64,000 nucleotides of DNA, from positions 1 through 64,000 of the forward strand of contig CAUYXJ010000001.1 in the NCBI GenBank assembly GCA_963577065.1. The letters run 5' to 3'. The notes under the pieces were generated by a model. That model ran no database searches. It saw only the letters and a program-made list of their open reading frames with translations, and was not told the DNA's origin. Origin of the DNA: CAUYXJ01 sp963577065. GTDB lineage: Bacteria > Chloroflexota > Dehalococcoidia > Tepidiformales > Tepidiformaceae. This document shows, piece after piece, positions 1 to 8,413 of the stretch. The stretch's first letter is position 1; every line of letters begins with the position of its first letter. The position numbers were made by a program, and so were the translations under genes.

Positions 1-737
1 GCCAGGAGCACGATCATGAGCGTGCGGATGCCCGGGTGGTTGGCGACGAAGGCCAGCCCTTCGCGGAGCTCCACCATCATGTTCCGCTTGGGGGCGGCCA
101 TGACCTTGGGTACTCGCAGTGGCAGCAGGGCCACGAGGCCCAAAGTCAGGAGCACCGTTTGGGCGGCGAAGGCGGCCCCGACCCCCCCGAGCGCGATCAC
201 GGCCCCACTCACGGCCGCGCCCACCATCTGCGAGACGTTCAAGCCCAGGCCCATCAGGGTGACGGCGTTGAGGAGCCGCTCAGGCGGGACGAGCGATGGC
301 AGGATCGCGGCGCGCACGGGTTGGCCGAAGGCGACCGACGTCCCCAGCAGGAGCGCTAGTACGAAAGTCAACGTGGTGTCGATCGCTCCGGCCCAGACGA
401 GTACCGCGGCCACGGCTGTGATCGCGATTCCCGCGAACTGGCTGGCGAACAGGAGGATGCGGCGGTCGAGGCGATCGGCGAGCACGCCGGCGTGCAAGCC
501 AAAGACGAGTACCGGCAGGCCGAGGGCAAAGCTGATCAGTCCTATCGCTTGTCCCGTCCCGCTGAGCTGGAGCGCGAGCCAGACGAAGGTGAACTGCTGC
601 ACCGCCTGCGACAGGGAAAACGAGAACGTGTTCGCCCACAGCAACGAGAAGGGCCGCGACTGGAACGCGGCGAAGGTCGAAAGCGAGAGACCGCTTTGCT
701 CGACCTGGACCGGTGCCGCTTCGGAGAGGGTAGCCAC
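1..737 (-). CDS. MFS transporter (C-terminus beyond window edge)
   Basis: This is the N-terminal 245 codons of a major facilitator membrane transporter; the gene runs off the left edge. It reads as alternating hydrophobic helices, and the stretch LREGLAFVANHPGIRTLM near the edge is the typical segment before TM7 in MFS_3/EntS-like exporters. I chose GTG at 737 because a -10-like TAGCAT lies 8 nt upstream on this strand and the protein then starts VATLSEAAPVQ, leading into the first helix. No Shine-Dalgarno is visible. The substrate cannot be told. The call as MFS is firm; the start is moderately sure. Confidence 0.8.
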   Translation of the reverse strand, partial: MATLSEAAPVQVEQSGLSLSTFAAFQSRPFSLLWANTFSFSLSQAVQQFTFVWLALQLSGTGQAIGLISFALGLPVLVFGLHAGVLADRLDRRILLFASQFAGIAITAVAAVLVWAGAIDTTLTFVLALLLGTSVAFGQPVRAAILPSLVPPERLLNAVTLMGLGLNVSQMVGAAVSGAVIALGGVGAAFAAQTVLLTLGLVALLPLRVPKVMAAPKRNMMVELREGLAFVANHPGIRTLMIVLL

Positions 738-1211
738 GTGCTGCGATGCTACATCGCGGGCGCACTGGGCGATGCCGAGACTGCCCCTCCCCGGAGCGAC
801 GGAGGCGCGGAGTGCCGGCGATTCGAATCAGCCCCACACGGGTAGGCGGGCCCTCAAGGAAGGAGGGCGTGATGCGTTCAGCGTCGCCAAGGAGCTGGAG
901 GTCCGGGCAGCGTTGGAGGAGCGTTCATAGGCTCAGGTGCGCTTCCACGCGCGCGCGGCGCCCCGAGGTGGAAGTGCAGAGCACACCCAGCCCGAATCCC
1001 GGGTGCCGCTCGGGTGCAGGATCGAGCGAGAACTCGTTCGAGACGCGGAAGGCGAGCGGATCGCGATTGCGGCGGCGTAGAGCAGGAGCACCTAGGCTTC
1101 AGCGAGCACCGACCACCGCGAGGGGGAGGCGTGGTCGTCGCGGTCCCCACTCCCGACCCAAGGCGCGCGCGCGTCAGCGGCCGCTAGGAGCGACCGCGTC
1201 TGCGGCGCGAC
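738..1211. other. intergenic stretch, no convincing gene
   Basis: About 470 bp lie between the MFS start and the desaturase stop. Open frames exist on both strands, but they are arginine-rich GC shadow translations without recognisable motifs. A small palindrome, GATTCGAATC, occurs near 820. I see no RNA gene or repeat here. It may be decayed coding sequence. Confidence 0.4.
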
Positions 1212-2240
1212 CTAGGCGGCGATGCCGCCGCCGCGCCGCAGCGCGGCCCCGGTGCGATGGAGGTGGGCGAAGCCCTCGCGGTAGGCCTGGGGGAGGCTTG
1301 TCGAGTGGTAGGCGATCCCGCGCTCCACGCAGAACGATCGCACGAGGGTCTTCGCTTTCGCGAGGTTGTTCCGGGGCATGGTCGGGAAGAGGTGGTGCTC
1401 GATCTGATAGTTCAGACCGCCATAAATGAAGTCGACGAGGCGGTTGCCGTCCACATTGCGGGCGGTCATTACCTGCTCCTCGAGGAAGCTCAGCCGCGCC
1501 TTGCCCTCCTCCAGGATGGGCATGCCCTTGTGGTTCGAAGCGAAGACCGAACTGTTGTAAAGCCCGAAGGTCGCCTGATGGACGACTGCGAACGCGATTG
1601 CGATGCCCAAGCCCCCGAGCGACATGAGCAGCCACGCGTAGAGCACGAAGTGGCCGATCATGAGGACGGCCTGGAGAAGCCTGATGGGCGCCGCGCCAGT
1701 CGCGATGTGGCCTGCGCTCATCCAGCGCAGGCTCACCGCCTGGAAGGGGAAGAGCAGCGGGAGGATCGGCGCCTGTATGGCAATCAGGGGTCGCTCCCAG
1801 CGCGAGCGTTGGGCGATGCGCGCTTCACTGAACTCGAGGAGCGGGATCTGGAGGTCCGGGTCGAGCTCGATGTGGTTCGGGTTCGCGTGGTGCTGGGTAT
1901 GCTTCTCCGCCCACCACGAGGGGCTCATGCCGAGGAGCACGTTCCCGACCGCGTAGCGCAGGAACTGGTTCAGCCAGCGCGCACGGAAGGCCTGGCGATG
2001 CACGACGTCGTGGGCGAGAAGCGCGAGCTGCGTCGACGCGATCGCGAGGAGAACGGCATCAGCGAGGAGGATCGCGGGATGGGTCGTGACGAGGGCTACG
2101 ACGACCGTCACCGCCACTGCACCAAGGGCGAGGAGGAGCTTCAGCGCGTAGTAGCCTTCCTGCGGTTCGAGTAAGCCCTCGGCGCGCACGAGACGGCTCA
2201 ATTCGGCGTAATCAGGGGATGTCGTTTCAGCAAGCGACAC
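1212..2240 (-). CDS. membrane fatty-acid desaturase (acyl-lipid/CoA type)
   Basis: A di-iron integral-membrane desaturase of the DesA/linoleoyl-CoA (COG3239) group that introduces double bonds into acyl chains. The three histidine boxes are present in order: HDVVH at residues 77-81, HTQHH at 114-118 and QIEHH at 279-283; the Q in the third box is typical of front-end or acyl-lipid desaturases. Hydrophobic helices lie around residues 35-75 and 170-215. The GTG at 2240 is preferred over an upstream start at 2318 because a GGAGG lies 11 nt before it and the extra 26 residues are Arg/Pro-rich low-complexity sequence. It is monocistronic. The regiospecificity cannot be read from sequence. Confidence 0.9.
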   Translation of the reverse strand: MSLAETTSPDYAELSRLVRAEGLLEPQEGYYALKLLLALGAVAVTVVVALVTTHPAILLADAVLLAIASTQLALLAHDVVHRQAFRARWLNQFLRYAVGNVLLGMSPSWWAEKHTQHHANPNHIELDPDLQIPLLEFSEARIAQRSRWERPLIAIQAPILPLLFPFQAVSLRWMSAGHIATGAAPIRLLQAVLMIGHFVLYAWLLMSLGGLGIAIAFAVVHQATFGLYNSSVFASNHKGMPILEEGKARLSFLEEQVMTARNVDGNRLVDFIYGGLNYQIEHHLFPTMPRNNLAKAKTLVRSFCVERGIAYHSTSLPQAYREGFAHLHRTGAALRRGGGIAA

Positions 2241-2521
2241 GGGTCGGACGGCCTCCGGTCTCCGCGGAGGCGCACTCCGGGGATCGCACCCGCAGCCTCT
2301 CGCGGGGTGCACCCACAACCTAGCATGGCACGGCCTTTCGCGGTCTCGGGAAGAAGCCGCGGATCTCGATCGAGCGCGCGAGGACCCGCGGCCTCTCCCG
2401 ATGCGCCTCGTGGCGCGGCGCCGGCGCCGCCGAGGCGTGAACTCGGCAGCCAGCTCGGGGCGTCCACTTCAGCGCAACCTTTTCGCAACCTGGTCTTTCC
2501 AGACTGCGCCGAAGCGCACGT

Positions 2522-4330
2522 GTGACCACGGGCAGCCTGCCGACACCGTCGAAGGCGAAGGGGCCAGTCATCAACATCACGATCCTTGGCCGGACAGCGC
2601 CGGTGCTGCCATTCGAGTCCGTCGCGAAACGCGCGCTCGACCTCGTTTGTGGAAGCCTGGCGTTACTCGCGACCGCTCCTCTGCTCGCGCTGGCGGCGCT
2701 CGCCATCCTGGTGCTGGACCGCCAATCGCCGATCTTTTGCGACACCCGCGTGGGGCTGGGCGCCCGTGGATTCGGGTGCTGGAAGCTCCGCACCATGCGT
2801 TCCGCGGAGCAAGTGCTGGCGAACTACCTCCAGAAGCACCCGGAGGAGGCGGAACGCTATCGGCGTTCGCGCAAGCTCGACCATGACCCGCGCATCACCC
2901 CGCTAGGCGGGCTCCTGCGGCGTGCCAGCATCGACGAGTTGCCCCAGCTTTTGAACGTCCTGGCGGGTGAGATGTCGCTGGTCGGCCCAAGGCCCGTTTC
3001 GTGGGAGGAATTCGCGATCCGGGATGCGCATGCCACGGACCTGGCGAAGGTCAAGCCGGGCATGACCGGCCTCTGGCAGATCCTGGGGCGCTGCGATCTC
3101 AAGGAGCACCGGCGCATGGCCTGCGAGCGTTACTACGCGCGCCGCCGGAGCTTCCGCCTGGATCTGCGGAAAGCCGAAGCGGTGCTGATTGTGAACCAGG
3201 GGCGCACAAGCGGTGTCCTCAACTACGAAGAGATCCTCAGCAGTCAGGAGCTGACCACGACCTATGCGGAGCTGACCACTTCGCGCACGGTGCTCGAGGC
3301 CGTGATCGCTGAGCTGGGGCCGGCAGCGCCCGCACTCGAGGATCTCCAGCAGCAGGTGAGCGCCAGAGCGGTGCCCGATACGCAGCTGATCGTGGTGACG
3401 GCGCGGGCGCAGGATCCGGGGCGCGCCGCGCTGCTCGCGAACGCCGTCGCGAACGCCTTCCCACCCTATGTCGAAGCCGCGCAGGTGTCGGGGCGAGGCG
3501 CGGCCACGGGGCTGATCAGCACCGTGATCGTGGCCGAAGAGGCGCTCCCACCGACGACGCCCAGCGGCCCGAACCGGGCCACGAACGTGAGCTTCGGAGC
3601 GTTGCTCGCCCTGCTGTCCACGGCCGTCGCCGTGGGTCTCGTCGAATACAACCGCGAACGCGTGGTGCAGGCTGACGACCTCGATGTCTTCGGAGTTCCC
3701 ATTCTGGGTGGCCCGTCGCCGTCCGCTCTGCGAGGTGTGGGGCCGGAGGGGAGCAGCGAGGAGGCACGGCAACTGACTTTGCGGCTCACGTTGGCGCTGG
3801 AGCGGGAAGGTGCCCGCACCGTGCTGTTGACGAGCATCGGCGACGGCCGCGGCCAGGCCGCGCTCAGCGCCGAGGTGGTGCAGGCCGCGAGCGAGTTCGC
3901 GACGCGGGTCGCGGCTCTCGACGGCAATGTGCGCTCGCCCCAGTTGCGCAGGGAGTTCGGCGTTACGAACGACCGCGGGCTCTCCACCGCGCTCGGGGAC
4001 ACGACCATTCCCTGGGACTCGCTCCTCCACCGCCCCGGACCGAACCTCGACCTCCTGACGAGCGGCCCAATCCCCGGCGATCCGATCACCCTTCTCGGGT
4101 CGGAGCTACTTCCAGAATTGGTCCTCGCACTGCGCCTCACGCACGACCTCGTCATCATCGATGGCCCACCGCTCGCGGGCTCTGCCGATGCCTGGGTGTG
4201 GGCGGGGATGGCGGACGCAATCCTGCTCGTCGCCCAGGCCGGGCAGACGCCAAGCGCCGATATCGCGCAGGTGGCGGCAACGCTTCGCGCGAGCGGCCGG
4301 ACCGTCGTGGGGCTTGCGCTCACGTCGTAG
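2522..4330 (+). CDS. fusion: initiating sugar-phosphate transferase + Wzz/BY-kinase-like half
   Basis: Residues 30-215 are a complete bacterial sugar transferase (WcaJ/PglC-like phosphoglycosyl transferase): a membrane helix at about 39-66, SIDELPQLLNVL with the Asp-Glu dyad at 138-139, LVGPRP at 153 and PGMTGLWQ at 179. From about residue 218 the chain becomes a polysaccharide co-polymerase (ILSSQELTTTYAELTTSR), with a membrane helix at 346-366 and then a BY-kinase-like domain. That domain has a decayed P-loop (TSIGDGRGQAAL, lacking Lys-Ser/Thr), a weak Walker A' (VAALDGN), a kept Walker B-like VIIDGPP (534-540) and no C-terminal Tyr cluster. The Wzz part has no first membrane helix. The start is GTG with no clear ribosome site. 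Likely role: exopolysaccharide initiation; the second half is probably not a kinase. Confidence 0.85.
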   Translation: MTTGSLPTPSKAKGPVINITILGRTAPVLPFESVAKRALDLVCGSLALLATAPLLALAALAILVLDRQSPIFCDTRVGLGARGFGCWKLRTMRSAEQVLANYLQKHPEEAERYRRSRKLDHDPRITPLGGLLRRASIDELPQLLNVLAGEMSLVGPRPVSWEEFAIRDAHATDLAKVKPGMTGLWQILGRCDLKEHRRMACERYYARRRSFRLDLRKAEAVLIVNQGRTSGVLNYEEILSSQELTTTYAELTTSRTVLEAVIAELGPAAPALEDLQQQVSARAVPDTQLIVVTARAQDPGRAALLANAVANAFPPYVEAAQVSGRGAATGLISTVIVAEEALPPTTPSGPNRATNVSFGALLALLSTAVAVGLVEYNRERVVQADDLDVFGVPILGGPSPSALRGVGPEGSSEEARQLTLRLTLALEREGARTVLLTSIGDGRGQAALSAEVVQAASEFATRVAALDGNVRSPQLRREFGVTNDRGLSTALGDTTIPWDSLLHRPGPNLDLLTSGPIPGDPITLLGSELLPELVLALRLTHDLVIIDGPPLAGSADAWVWAGMADAILLVAQAGQTPSADIAQVAATLRASGRTVVGLALTS

Positions 4331-4523
4331 CCACTGGGTCCGTTGCGGAGCGGGCGATTGCGCCCGATCCCGCTGGGCGCGCTGGCGCGTCCGGGCGCCG
4401 GACCCGGCCGCCAATGCGCTGTGGCGTCAACGCCCATCCGCCCCGCCGGATGGATTTTCGCGCCGCAAAGGAACGCGGCTACGGATCTGGGGTGACCATG
4501 CGCTTCTGCGGTCGCGGCCCGAC

Positions 4524-5456
4524 TTAGGCTGGCGCGGCGCCCGCCCCAGTCAGTTGGCGCTTCGCCTGCTCGTAGAGGTCGTTCGGGAGTGGCCCCTTCG
4601 CTGCCGCAGCCAGGTTCTCCTGCAAATGCGCAGGATCCCGGGTGCCCACGATTGTCGTGTGCATCTGCGGATGGGAGAGGGTGAAGCGCAGTGTGAACTC
4701 ATGTGGCGACATCTCTCCGAGGAGGTCGTCGATGCGGGCCTCCTGCCACGCCTCACGGGGATCCTTTGCGGGCTGCCCGAGAACCTGGCGGCCTTCCCAG
4801 TTGGTCGGGGCGCCGCGGGCAACGCCGCCCCGGATGACGATGCCGGCCCCCGCCTCCGCGGCCGCGGAGATGAGGTCCTCATGTTCCCGCTGGACGGCGG
4901 AGTACGGGATCTGGAAGGCGTCAAAGACACCCATCGCGATGTGATCACGAAGGTGCGGGAGCGTTCCCGACATGCCCAGGAAGCGGACCTTGCCCTCAGC
5001 CTGGAGGGCAAGCATCTCAGCGAGGGTCCCGTGCTCCTCCAGTTCGGCGCGCGAAGGGCTGCCGTGGAGCTGCACCAGATCGAGGTGGTCAGTCTTCATG
5101 CGTCGCAGGCTCTGTTCGATACCCGCACGGATGACCGCTGGTGTGTACTCGTGACGGGGCCGCTCGCTCTCGCCAGGGGGTGGATCGCCGACGACACAGC
5201 CGCACTTCGAGGCGAGGAACTACTCGTCCCGGCGGTGCGCGATCAAGGTGCCGATGCGCTCCTCCGACTCGCCGTAATCGGGGGAGGTGTCGATGCAAGT
5301 GATGCCGGCATCGAGGACGGCGTTCAGGATTGCCCCGGCCTCGCCGGCGGTCGTGCTCGGCCCGGCCGCGAGGTTGTGAAGCTCCATCGCCCCGAAGCCG
5401 AGCTGCGTGACCTCGGCCCCCGTCCGCCCCAAGATTCGTGTTGGAAGTCCGGTCAT
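4524..5456 (-). pseudogene. aldo/keto reductase interrupted by an in-frame TAG
   Basis: The 310-codon reading frame encodes an aldo/keto reductase, an NAD(P)H-dependent carbonyl reductase of the cytoplasm. All four catalytic residues are present: Asp56 and Tyr61 (DTSPDYGESEERIG), Lys84 (LASKCG) and His131 (LVQLHG). A TAG at 5222-5220 replaces codon 79, where relatives carry an aromatic residue (DE*FLASK). Reading frame and family similarity continue without a shift on both sides. The start ATG at 5456 has AAGGG upstream. The gene follows the SGNH hydrolase by 59 bp, probably in the same transcript. It is either a recent nonsense mutation, a sequencing error, or (least likely) suppressed. Confidence 0.88.
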
Positions 5457-5515
5457 CGCTCGATCCCTTCGTGATTAATGTTGGTGGTCCGGTGTTAGCC
5501 GTCGGCTTGCCTTGA

Positions 5516-6700
5516 TCATCTCTGTAGAGCGGCCGCGGGCACGAGCCCGCCGTCCCCGAAGACGAGAGCGGCGAACCGCTCGCCCATCCGTTCGTAGCCT
5601 GCACCATTGGGGTGGAGCCCGTCGGGGAGGTCGTCCTTGTCGTCCTCGTCGAACAGCTCCAGCCCGTCGAGGTAGTGAAGGTTCGCATCTCCGCGGGCCT
5701 TTCGGACCGCGACGCAGTTCCGTACCAGCTCCCGAATCCGCCGGAGGGTGAGGGCTCCCCGGGCGAGGCCGGCGGGATCGCCGACCGCCTCGAGCACTCC
5801 GTCCCGGGCGACGGTCGGGCCGGGGCGGTCCTCGGCAGCGGGGCACAGAATCGGAGACGCGAGCACGATCGGCGTCAGCGGATGGCCGTCGCGCACGGTG
5901 TCGACGAGGCCGTGCAAAGCGGGGGTGAACGTGCGCTCGATCAGGCTGGCCGCGTTGACGACATTGATCCCGAGCTTCATCGAAATCACCTCGGCCGGTG
6001 TGTCCCGGATAGTGCGAGCCACGTACTGGTCGAGGTGGCAGGAGCCGCCGAGGCCGAGCGAAGTGAGGTGCACGTTCGCAATGCGGCTGGCCACTCCGGG
6101 CCAGACCCGCGCGGGACTGGTTGCCTCCGAGCACTGGCTGATGGAGCTGCCGTAGTGAATCCAGCGCGGCCGCTCATCATGCGGCGGCTCCAGCGTCGCA
6201 CCGGGGGCGAGCTTGAGTTCCTGGACCGCGACCTCACCCATCGGCTGCAACCACAGCTCGACCGCCTTCGTTGCGGTGCCCAGTGCGTCAAAGCGAAAAG
6301 TGGCCGCCGGTCCCTCGATGAGCTCGATGACGCTGCGGTCGGCGAGCCGCATGACCCGCGTGCGTCCCCCCTCCACCTCTAGCGATTGGCACAGCTCCCC
6401 ATCGACCAGGAGATCGACCATCGGGGTGCGCGCCGCCCCTTGGATCTCGGGCATCGAGATTCCGGTAGGCATCGTGATCAGCTCGACGAAGGGCGAGTCG
6501 GTGCGGAAGGCCACGCGGACGCCCGAAGGACCCTTTTGGGCCATCGCCGTCATCGGGTCGAGGAGGTGGTGGGTGTCGGCGGGCAATCGTCGGGGCGTGA
6601 GCCCGTCCGGCGTGTCTTCGACCGCGAAGGCGCCGACGAGCTCGGCCGGGCCGCCCGCCAGGGGGAAGCTTGTTCGCCGGGATAGGGACGGCTCGGTCAT
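5516..6700 (-). CDS. SGNH/GDSL-family esterase with N-terminal accessory domain
   Basis: A hydrolase of the SGNH superfamily acting on esters. The C-terminal half carries the conserved blocks: WIHYGSSISQ with the nucleophile Ser (GDS replaced by GSS), LGLGGSCHLD (block II Gly), KLGINVVN (block III Asn) and DGLHPNGAGY (block V Asp and His). The N-terminal ~170 residues form a beta-rich domain, an arrangement known from SsfX3-like polyketide-tailoring hydrolases. No signal peptide is visible, so it is probably cytoplasmic. ATG at 6700 is preceded by AGGAGG with ideal spacing, so the 15 upstream codons are excluded. It follows the CoA-transferase by 45 bp, suggesting co-transcription. The substrate is unknown. 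Confidence 0.85.
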   Translation of the reverse strand: MTEPSLSRRTSFPLAGGPAELVGAFAVEDTPDGLTPRRLPADTHHLLDPMTAMAQKGPSGVRVAFRTDSPFVELITMPTGISMPEIQGAARTPMVDLLVDGELCQSLEVEGGRTRVMRLADRSVIELIEGPAATFRFDALGTATKAVELWLQPMGEVAVQELKLAPGATLEPPHDERPRWIHYGSSISQCSEATSPARVWPGVASRIANVHLTSLGLGGSCHLDQYVARTIRDTPAEVISMKLGINVVNAASLIERTFTPALHGLVDTVRDGHPLTPIVLASPILCPAAEDRPGPTVARDGVLEAVGDPAGLARGALTLRRIRELVRNCVAVRKARGDANLHYLDGLELFDEDDKDDLPDGLHPNGAGYERMGERFAALVFGDGGLVPAAALQR

Positions 6701-6745
6701 GGAGGCCTCCTTTACGAGCGTCGTGATCGCTCCTGCGCCGGGCAT

Positions 6746-8212
6746 CTAGCCCGCCGCGGGCTCAGGAGTGGGGGCGGCGATCACGACACCGGCGGCCGTG
6801 AGGGCGGCGACTTCGTCTGACGAAAAGCCGCCCTCTTCGAGGATCTCGAAGGAGTGGGCGCCCGGCTGAACCGGGGCGTGCAAGCGCACCGACGCCGGTG
6901 TCTGCGAGAAGGTGGCGACGGGGCCGTGGGTGGCGATCGCACCCCAGACCGGGTGGTCGGTCTCGTGGACGTAACCGTTGGCGATCGCCTGCTCGTCCCG
7001 TCTGATCGACTCGTAGTCCTGCACGATCGCGCAGGGAACGTCGCCCTCGCGCAGACGCTCGATCCACTCGTCGGCGTTCCGCTGGATCACCTGCGCGTCG
7101 ATCAGCTCCACGAGATCGCCGATGTTCGTACCCCGCGCCTCAGACGACTCGAAGCGCGGGTCGCCCGCAAGCTCCCCGAGGCCAAGGGTCGTCGCGAGCC
7201 CGGGGAAGCGCCGCGCCTCGAGTACGCCGAACCCGATCCAACGGCCATCGAGGCAGAGCGCGCGGTGACTAAAGACGCCAGACGACTTCCCGGGAGGGGC
7301 CAGCGGATGCTCCGTCCAGGCCCGGGCGACGTGGATCCCTTGCAGCGCGATCTGCGATCCGTAGAGCGAGACATCGACCTTCTGGCCTGCGCCCGTTCGC
7401 AGGCGATGGACGAGGGCCGCGAGGACACCGTAAGCGAGCATCGAGCCGCCGGTCTGGTCGGCCATCCCGGGCTGGGCGCCGTGGGGCGTCTCGCCCTCGG
7501 AGGTCGTGAACGCCATCATGCCGCCCGCGGCCTGGGCGATGTTGTCATAGCCAGGGTCGCGGCCCCTGGGGCCCTTGGGCCCGTACATGCTGCCCGAGGC
7601 GAAGATGATCCCGGGGTTGATCGCGCGCAGGTGTTCGTAGCCGATGCCTAGTCGCTCCATCGTCCCCGGGCGGAAGTTCTCGGCCACGATGTCGACTTGG
7701 GGCGCGAGGCGCTCCACCACCGTTACCCCTTCAGGCTGGGAGAGGTCGAGGCAGAGGCTGCGCTTGTTCCGGTTGAGCGATTCGAAGTATGAGGAATAGC
7801 CGTTCTGGTGACGCCCAAGGGTGCGCCCCGGATCGCCGCCCGGCTGTTCGATCTTCCAGACATCGGCGCCGAGGTCGGCCAGTTGGAGCGTGCCAAATGT
7901 GCCTTGCTGGAAGCGGGTGAAGTCGAGGATGCGGATGCCGTCGAGAGCCCCGGCCCGGCGCTCGCGAGTATGCCCCTCAGCGGAGGAGCGCGGTTGCCCG
8001 GGCGCTGCGGTCTGGGCTTGCTCGGTCGCGGTGCTGATGTCGATGTTTCGCTCAGCAGCCGCGAGGCGAGCACTCGCCTGTTCGTTTTCGGGGTCGAGCC
8101 GCAGGGCGGCATCCGCGAGTTGGCGAACGTCGCTCCAATCGCTGGCGGCGGCCGCTTCGTCGACCTGGTCGAGCAGCCGGTATAGGTGCCGCTGGATTCT
8201 ATCGCTCGGCAT
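6746..8212 (-). CDS. family III (CaiB/BaiF) CoA-transferase with helical N-terminal extension
   Basis: Moves CoA between carboxylic acids. Residues ~95 onward are the typical fold: LDGIRILDFTRFQQGTFGTL, LADLGADVWKIEQPGGD, LNRNKRSLCLDL, NFRPGTMERLGIGYE, and the catalytic Asp in GMADQTGG. The first ~90 residues are not part of the family: an amphipathic helical segment (LADAALRLDPENEQASARL) resembling one TPR unit, followed by a polar linker. ATG at 8212 has no Shine-Dalgarno, but TATCCT lies 9 nt upstream, consistent with a leaderless or very short-leader mRNA. The open frame continues to 8644, but that extension is low-complexity. It heads a probable operon with the SGNH hydrolase and the aldo/keto reductase. 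The acyl substrate cannot be inferred. Confidence 0.88.
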   Translation of the reverse strand: MPSDRIQRHLYRLLDQVDEAAAASDWSDVRQLADAALRLDPENEQASARLAAAERNIDISTATEQAQTAAPGQPRSSAEGHTRERRAGALDGIRILDFTRFQQGTFGTLQLADLGADVWKIEQPGGDPGRTLGRHQNGYSSYFESLNRNKRSLCLDLSQPEGVTVVERLAPQVDIVAENFRPGTMERLGIGYEHLRAINPGIIFASGSMYGPKGPRGRDPGYDNIAQAAGGMMAFTTSEGETPHGAQPGMADQTGGSMLAYGVLAALVHRLRTGAGQKVDVSLYGSQIALQGIHVARAWTEHPLAPPGKSSGVFSHRALCLDGRWIGFGVLEARRFPGLATTLGLGELAGDPRFESSEARGTNIGDLVELIDAQVIQRNADEWIERLREGDVPCAIVQDYESIRRDEQAIANGYVHETDHPVWGAIATHGPVATFSQTPASVRLHAPVQPGAHSFEILEEGGFSSDEVAALTAAGVVIAAPTPEPAAG

Positions 8213-8221
8213 CGCGGAGTA

Positions 8222-8227
8222 AGGATA
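8222..8227 (-). promoter_or_regulatory. candidate -10 element for the CoA-transferase
   Basis: TATCCT on the minus strand ends 9 nt before the ATG at 8212. No ribosome site intervenes, so transcription would begin at or just before the start codon. No good -35 is seen. Confidence 0.35.
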
Positions 8228-8413
8228 GCGAGGTCGCGTCCGAATCGGGGTGCTGGGGGTGTTGGGGGTGCTGACTAAAGACGCGCGGAAGGGTCGCGTG
8301 CAGATCGAGGTGCTTGGGGCGCGCGGAGACCATGCTAGGTGCAGCCGCGCTCGCTCGCCCCACGACCGAGGAGGCGCAGCCCTCGGTAGCAGGGGAAACC
8401 AGGGGGCCCTAGC

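Noticed and set aside
820..870. tRNA fragment suggested by GATTCGAATC
   Set aside because: The sequence is self-complementary and the flanks do not form a T-stem or acceptor.
16..930. Long plus-strand open frames at the left edge
   Set aside because: They are antisense shadows of the MFS transporter; their translations are Arg/Ser/Pro-rich without motifs.
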